Below, piece by piece: positions 4,142 to 5,809 of a DNA stretch of 5,809 nucleotides; the stretch's first letter is position 1; every line of letters starts with the position of its first letter. The translations under genes and the position numbers were made by a program. Below the pieces are notes generated by a model. That model worked only from the letters and a program-made list of their open reading frames with translations, ran no database searches and had not been told where the DNA came from. Source of the stretch: an uncultured Clostridia bacterium (lineage in GTDB: Bacteria > Bacillota > Clostridia > Oscillospirales > QAKW01); contig CALXGU010000107.1 in the NCBI GenBank assembly GCA_944387905.1, positions 1 to 5,809 on the forward strand, given 5' to 3'.

Positions 4142-5809
4142 AAGTCGACATTAACAGCCTGCGCGATATCCTGCTGCGGGTACAAAAGCCGGCCAGGTAT
4201 ACGGGCGGCGAACTTTTCGAATATGTCAAGGATCCGGAAAATATCGACGTGCGCTTCGCGTTCTGCTTTCCGGATATTTACGATATAGCCATGTCCTGTC
4301 TGGGATACAGGATACTGTACAGCGCTATAAATGAAAAGGAAAACTTCTGGTGCGAGCGGGTGATGCAGCCGTGGCCGGATTTTGAAAAGGAGCTGCAGCT
4401 CAACGGCATACCTCTATACTCGCTTGAGAGCAAGACGTCTCTTGACGAATTTGACATGATCGGATTTACTCTCCAGTACGAAATGTGCTATACCACCGTG
4501 CTCAATATGCTCAAGCTGGGAAACGTGCCTGTTTTTGCCTCTGAGCGGCACGGTCTAAAGAACATAGTTATTGCGGGCGGGCCGTGTGCATACAACCCGG
4601 AACCGCTTGCGGATTTTATAGATCTTTTCTGTATAGGCGAGGGCGAGACCCAGCTGACAGAGCTGTGCGCTCTTTATGATACCGCCAGAAAAAACGGATA
4701 CTCAAAAGAACGGTTTTTAAAAGAGGCGACACATATCACCGGCGTTTACGCGCCGGCGCTCTACAGAACAAGCTATAATCCCGACGGTACGATAGCCGGG
4801 TTCTGTCCCGTAGACAGCGACGTGCCCGAAAAAGTGACAAAGCGTATCGAACAGGACTTAGACTCGATGTTTTTTCCGAAAACTCAGATAGTGCCTTATA
4901 TTGACGTTGTCCACGACAGGGTCACTATCGAGCTGTTTCGCGGGTGCATACGCGGCTGCAGATTCTGTCAGGCGGGCATGCTCTGCCGCCCGCTCAGGGC
5001 AAAAAGTACAGAGACTCTGACAAAACAGGCAAAGGTATTGCTTGACTGTACGGGACACGACCAGCTGTCGCTCTGCTCGCTGTCATCAAGCGATTATCCG
5101 GATATCCAGCAGCTGGTGGACAGGCTCTTGACTCTGACCGAGCATAAAAAAATCAATCTTTCAATGCCATCGCTGCGTATCGACAACTTCCCCAAAGAAC
5201 TCGCGGAAAAAATAACGCGCGTCAAAAAATCGACCTTTACCTTTGCGCCTGAAGCGGGTTCACAGCGCCTGCGCGATGTCATAAATAAAAATATCACTAT
5301 GGAGGATATAGAAAAAAGCTGCAGAATGTCGTTTGAAAACGGAAACTCGTCTGTTAAGCTGTATTTTATGATAGGCCTGCCCACTGAGACTCAAAGCGAT
5401 ATTGATGCGATTGCCGATCTGTCGGCGCATGTGGTGGATATATTTTTCAGTGTGGACAAACAGAAACGAAACAGGCACGTAACCATAACCTCATCCGCAT
5501 CGGTATTTGTGCCAAAGCCGTTTACTGCATTTCAATGGGAGGCGCAGGACGACTGCGATACTGTTTTTGAAAAACAGCGGCTGCTGAAAGAACGGTTCAA
5601 GTCCATCAAAGCCAAGATCTCTCTGCATGAGCCGTACATGTCCGAGGCCGAGGCGGTGCTGGCGCGCGGCGACAGACGGCTGGGCGCGGTTTTATACGAG
5701 CTTTGCCGCTCCGGCGCCCGGCTGGAGGCCTGGGACGAGTTCTTCGACAGGCAGGCTTGGCTCTCGGCATTTGAAAAATGCGGAATAGACAAGGATTTTT
5801 ACGCCCACC
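4138..5809 (+). CDS. TIGR03960-type radical SAM protein with B12-binding-like domain (C-terminal end missing)
   Basis: The frame is open for 557 codons to the right edge; family members have roughly 600-630 residues, so a short C-terminal piece is missing. The start is typical of the family, with a KPARYTGGE motif at 17-25. Residues about 38-185 form a Rossmann-like B12-binding fold: FPDIYDIAMSCLGYRILY at 44-61, IAGGPCAYNPEPLADF at 145-160, and GEGE at 167-170. The radical SAM domain starts near 258, and its CxxxCxxC iron-sulfur motif is C270, C274, C277 in CIRGCRFCQAG. FTFAPEAGSQRLRDVINKN (367-385) and YFMIGLPTET (409-418) are later family landmarks. The biochemical role is not established as far as I know; in many Clostridia the gene precedes a TIGR03936 protein, RNase E/G and ribosomal protein genes, which suggests an RNA or translation link. 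ATGA overlap with the M50 stop (4138-4141) and AAAGGA at 4129-4134 or GGAG at 4124-4127 indicate coupled translation. Confidence 0.93.
   Translation, partial: MKVDINSLRDILLRVQKPARYTGGELFEYVKDPENIDVRFAFCFPDIYDIAMSCLGYRILYSAINEKENFWCERVMQPWPDFEKELQLNGIPLYSLESKTSLDEFDMIGFTLQYEMCYTTVLNMLKLGNVPVFASERHGLKNIVIAGGPCAYNPEPLADFIDLFCIGEGETQLTELCALYDTARKNGYSKERFLKEATHITGVYAPALYRTSYNPDGTIAGFCPVDSDVPEKVTKRIEQDLDSMFFPKTQIVPYIDVVHDRVTIELFRGCIRGCRFCQAGMLCRPLRAKSTETLTKQAKVLLDCTGHDQLSLCSLSSSDYPDIQQLVDRLLTLTEHKKINLSMPSLRIDNFPKELAEKITRVKKSTFTFAPEAGSQRLRDVINKNITMEDIEKSCRMSFENGNSSVKLYFMIGLPTETQSDIDAIADLSAHVVDIFFSVDKQKRNRHVTITSSASVFVPKPFTAFQWEAQDDCDTVFEKQRLLKERFKSIKAKISLHEPYMSEAEAVLARGDRRLGAVLYELCRSGARLEAWDEFFDRQAWLSAFEKCGIDKDFYAH

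Noticed and set aside
5094..5792. Minus-strand open frames opposite the radical SAM gene
   Set aside because: The plus-strand frame is continuous, with radical SAM family landmarks through this part; the antisense frames carry no motif.

Overview
The window reads as chromosomal DNA from a spore-forming, low-to-mid GC Gram-positive bacterium of the class Clostridia. An uncultured gut Oscillospiraceae/Ruminococcaceae-type genome is my best guess. The support is a tyrosyl T-box leader, strong AGGAG-type ribosome binding sites, near-consensus sigma-A promoters, frequent ATA and AGA codons, and a sporulation-type spoIVFA-spoIVFB gene pair. There is no sign of phage, transposon or CRISPR sequence. 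The genus assignment is inference only.

Layout. Bases 1-1090 hold the N-terminal 363 codons of an alpha-L-rhamnosidase (GH78) on the minus strand, cut by the left edge. Bases 1091-1511 are a divergent intergenic region. It holds a minus-strand promoter with an A-tract upstream, a small palindrome, a textbook plus-strand promoter (TTGACA-17-TATAAT), and a full tyrosine-specific T-box riboswitch ending in a transcription terminator. Bases 1512-2723 encode tyrosyl-tRNA synthetase. A 58-base gap follows, in which a terminator hairpin, a possible promoter and the next gene's ribosome binding site overlap one another.

Bases 2782-4141 encode two overlapping genes: a bitopic membrane protein with an M23/LytM domain (SpoIVFA-like) and a small polytopic M50 site-2 protease (SpoIVFB-like). 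A gene for a TIGR03960-type radical SAM protein overlaps the protease stop codon by 4 bases and runs off the right edge at 5809.

How the genes relate. tyrS is a stand-alone gene controlled by tRNA-Tyr charging. The M23-M50 pair looks like the mother-cell membrane complex that, in Bacillus subtilis, releases active sigma-K late in sporulation. The radical SAM gene is translationally coupled to this pair, and in many Clostridia it leads into an RNA-related block (TIGR03936 protein, RNase E/G, ribosomal proteins L21 and L27). In B. subtilis spoIVFAB also sits directly upstream of rplU, so the arrangement is an old neighbourhood. I see no wholly new system. The most interesting points are the overlapping control elements before the M23 gene, the apparently intact LytM active site in the SpoIVFA-like protein, the minimal SpoIVFB-like protease, and the operon linking sporulation proteolysis to radical SAM chemistry.
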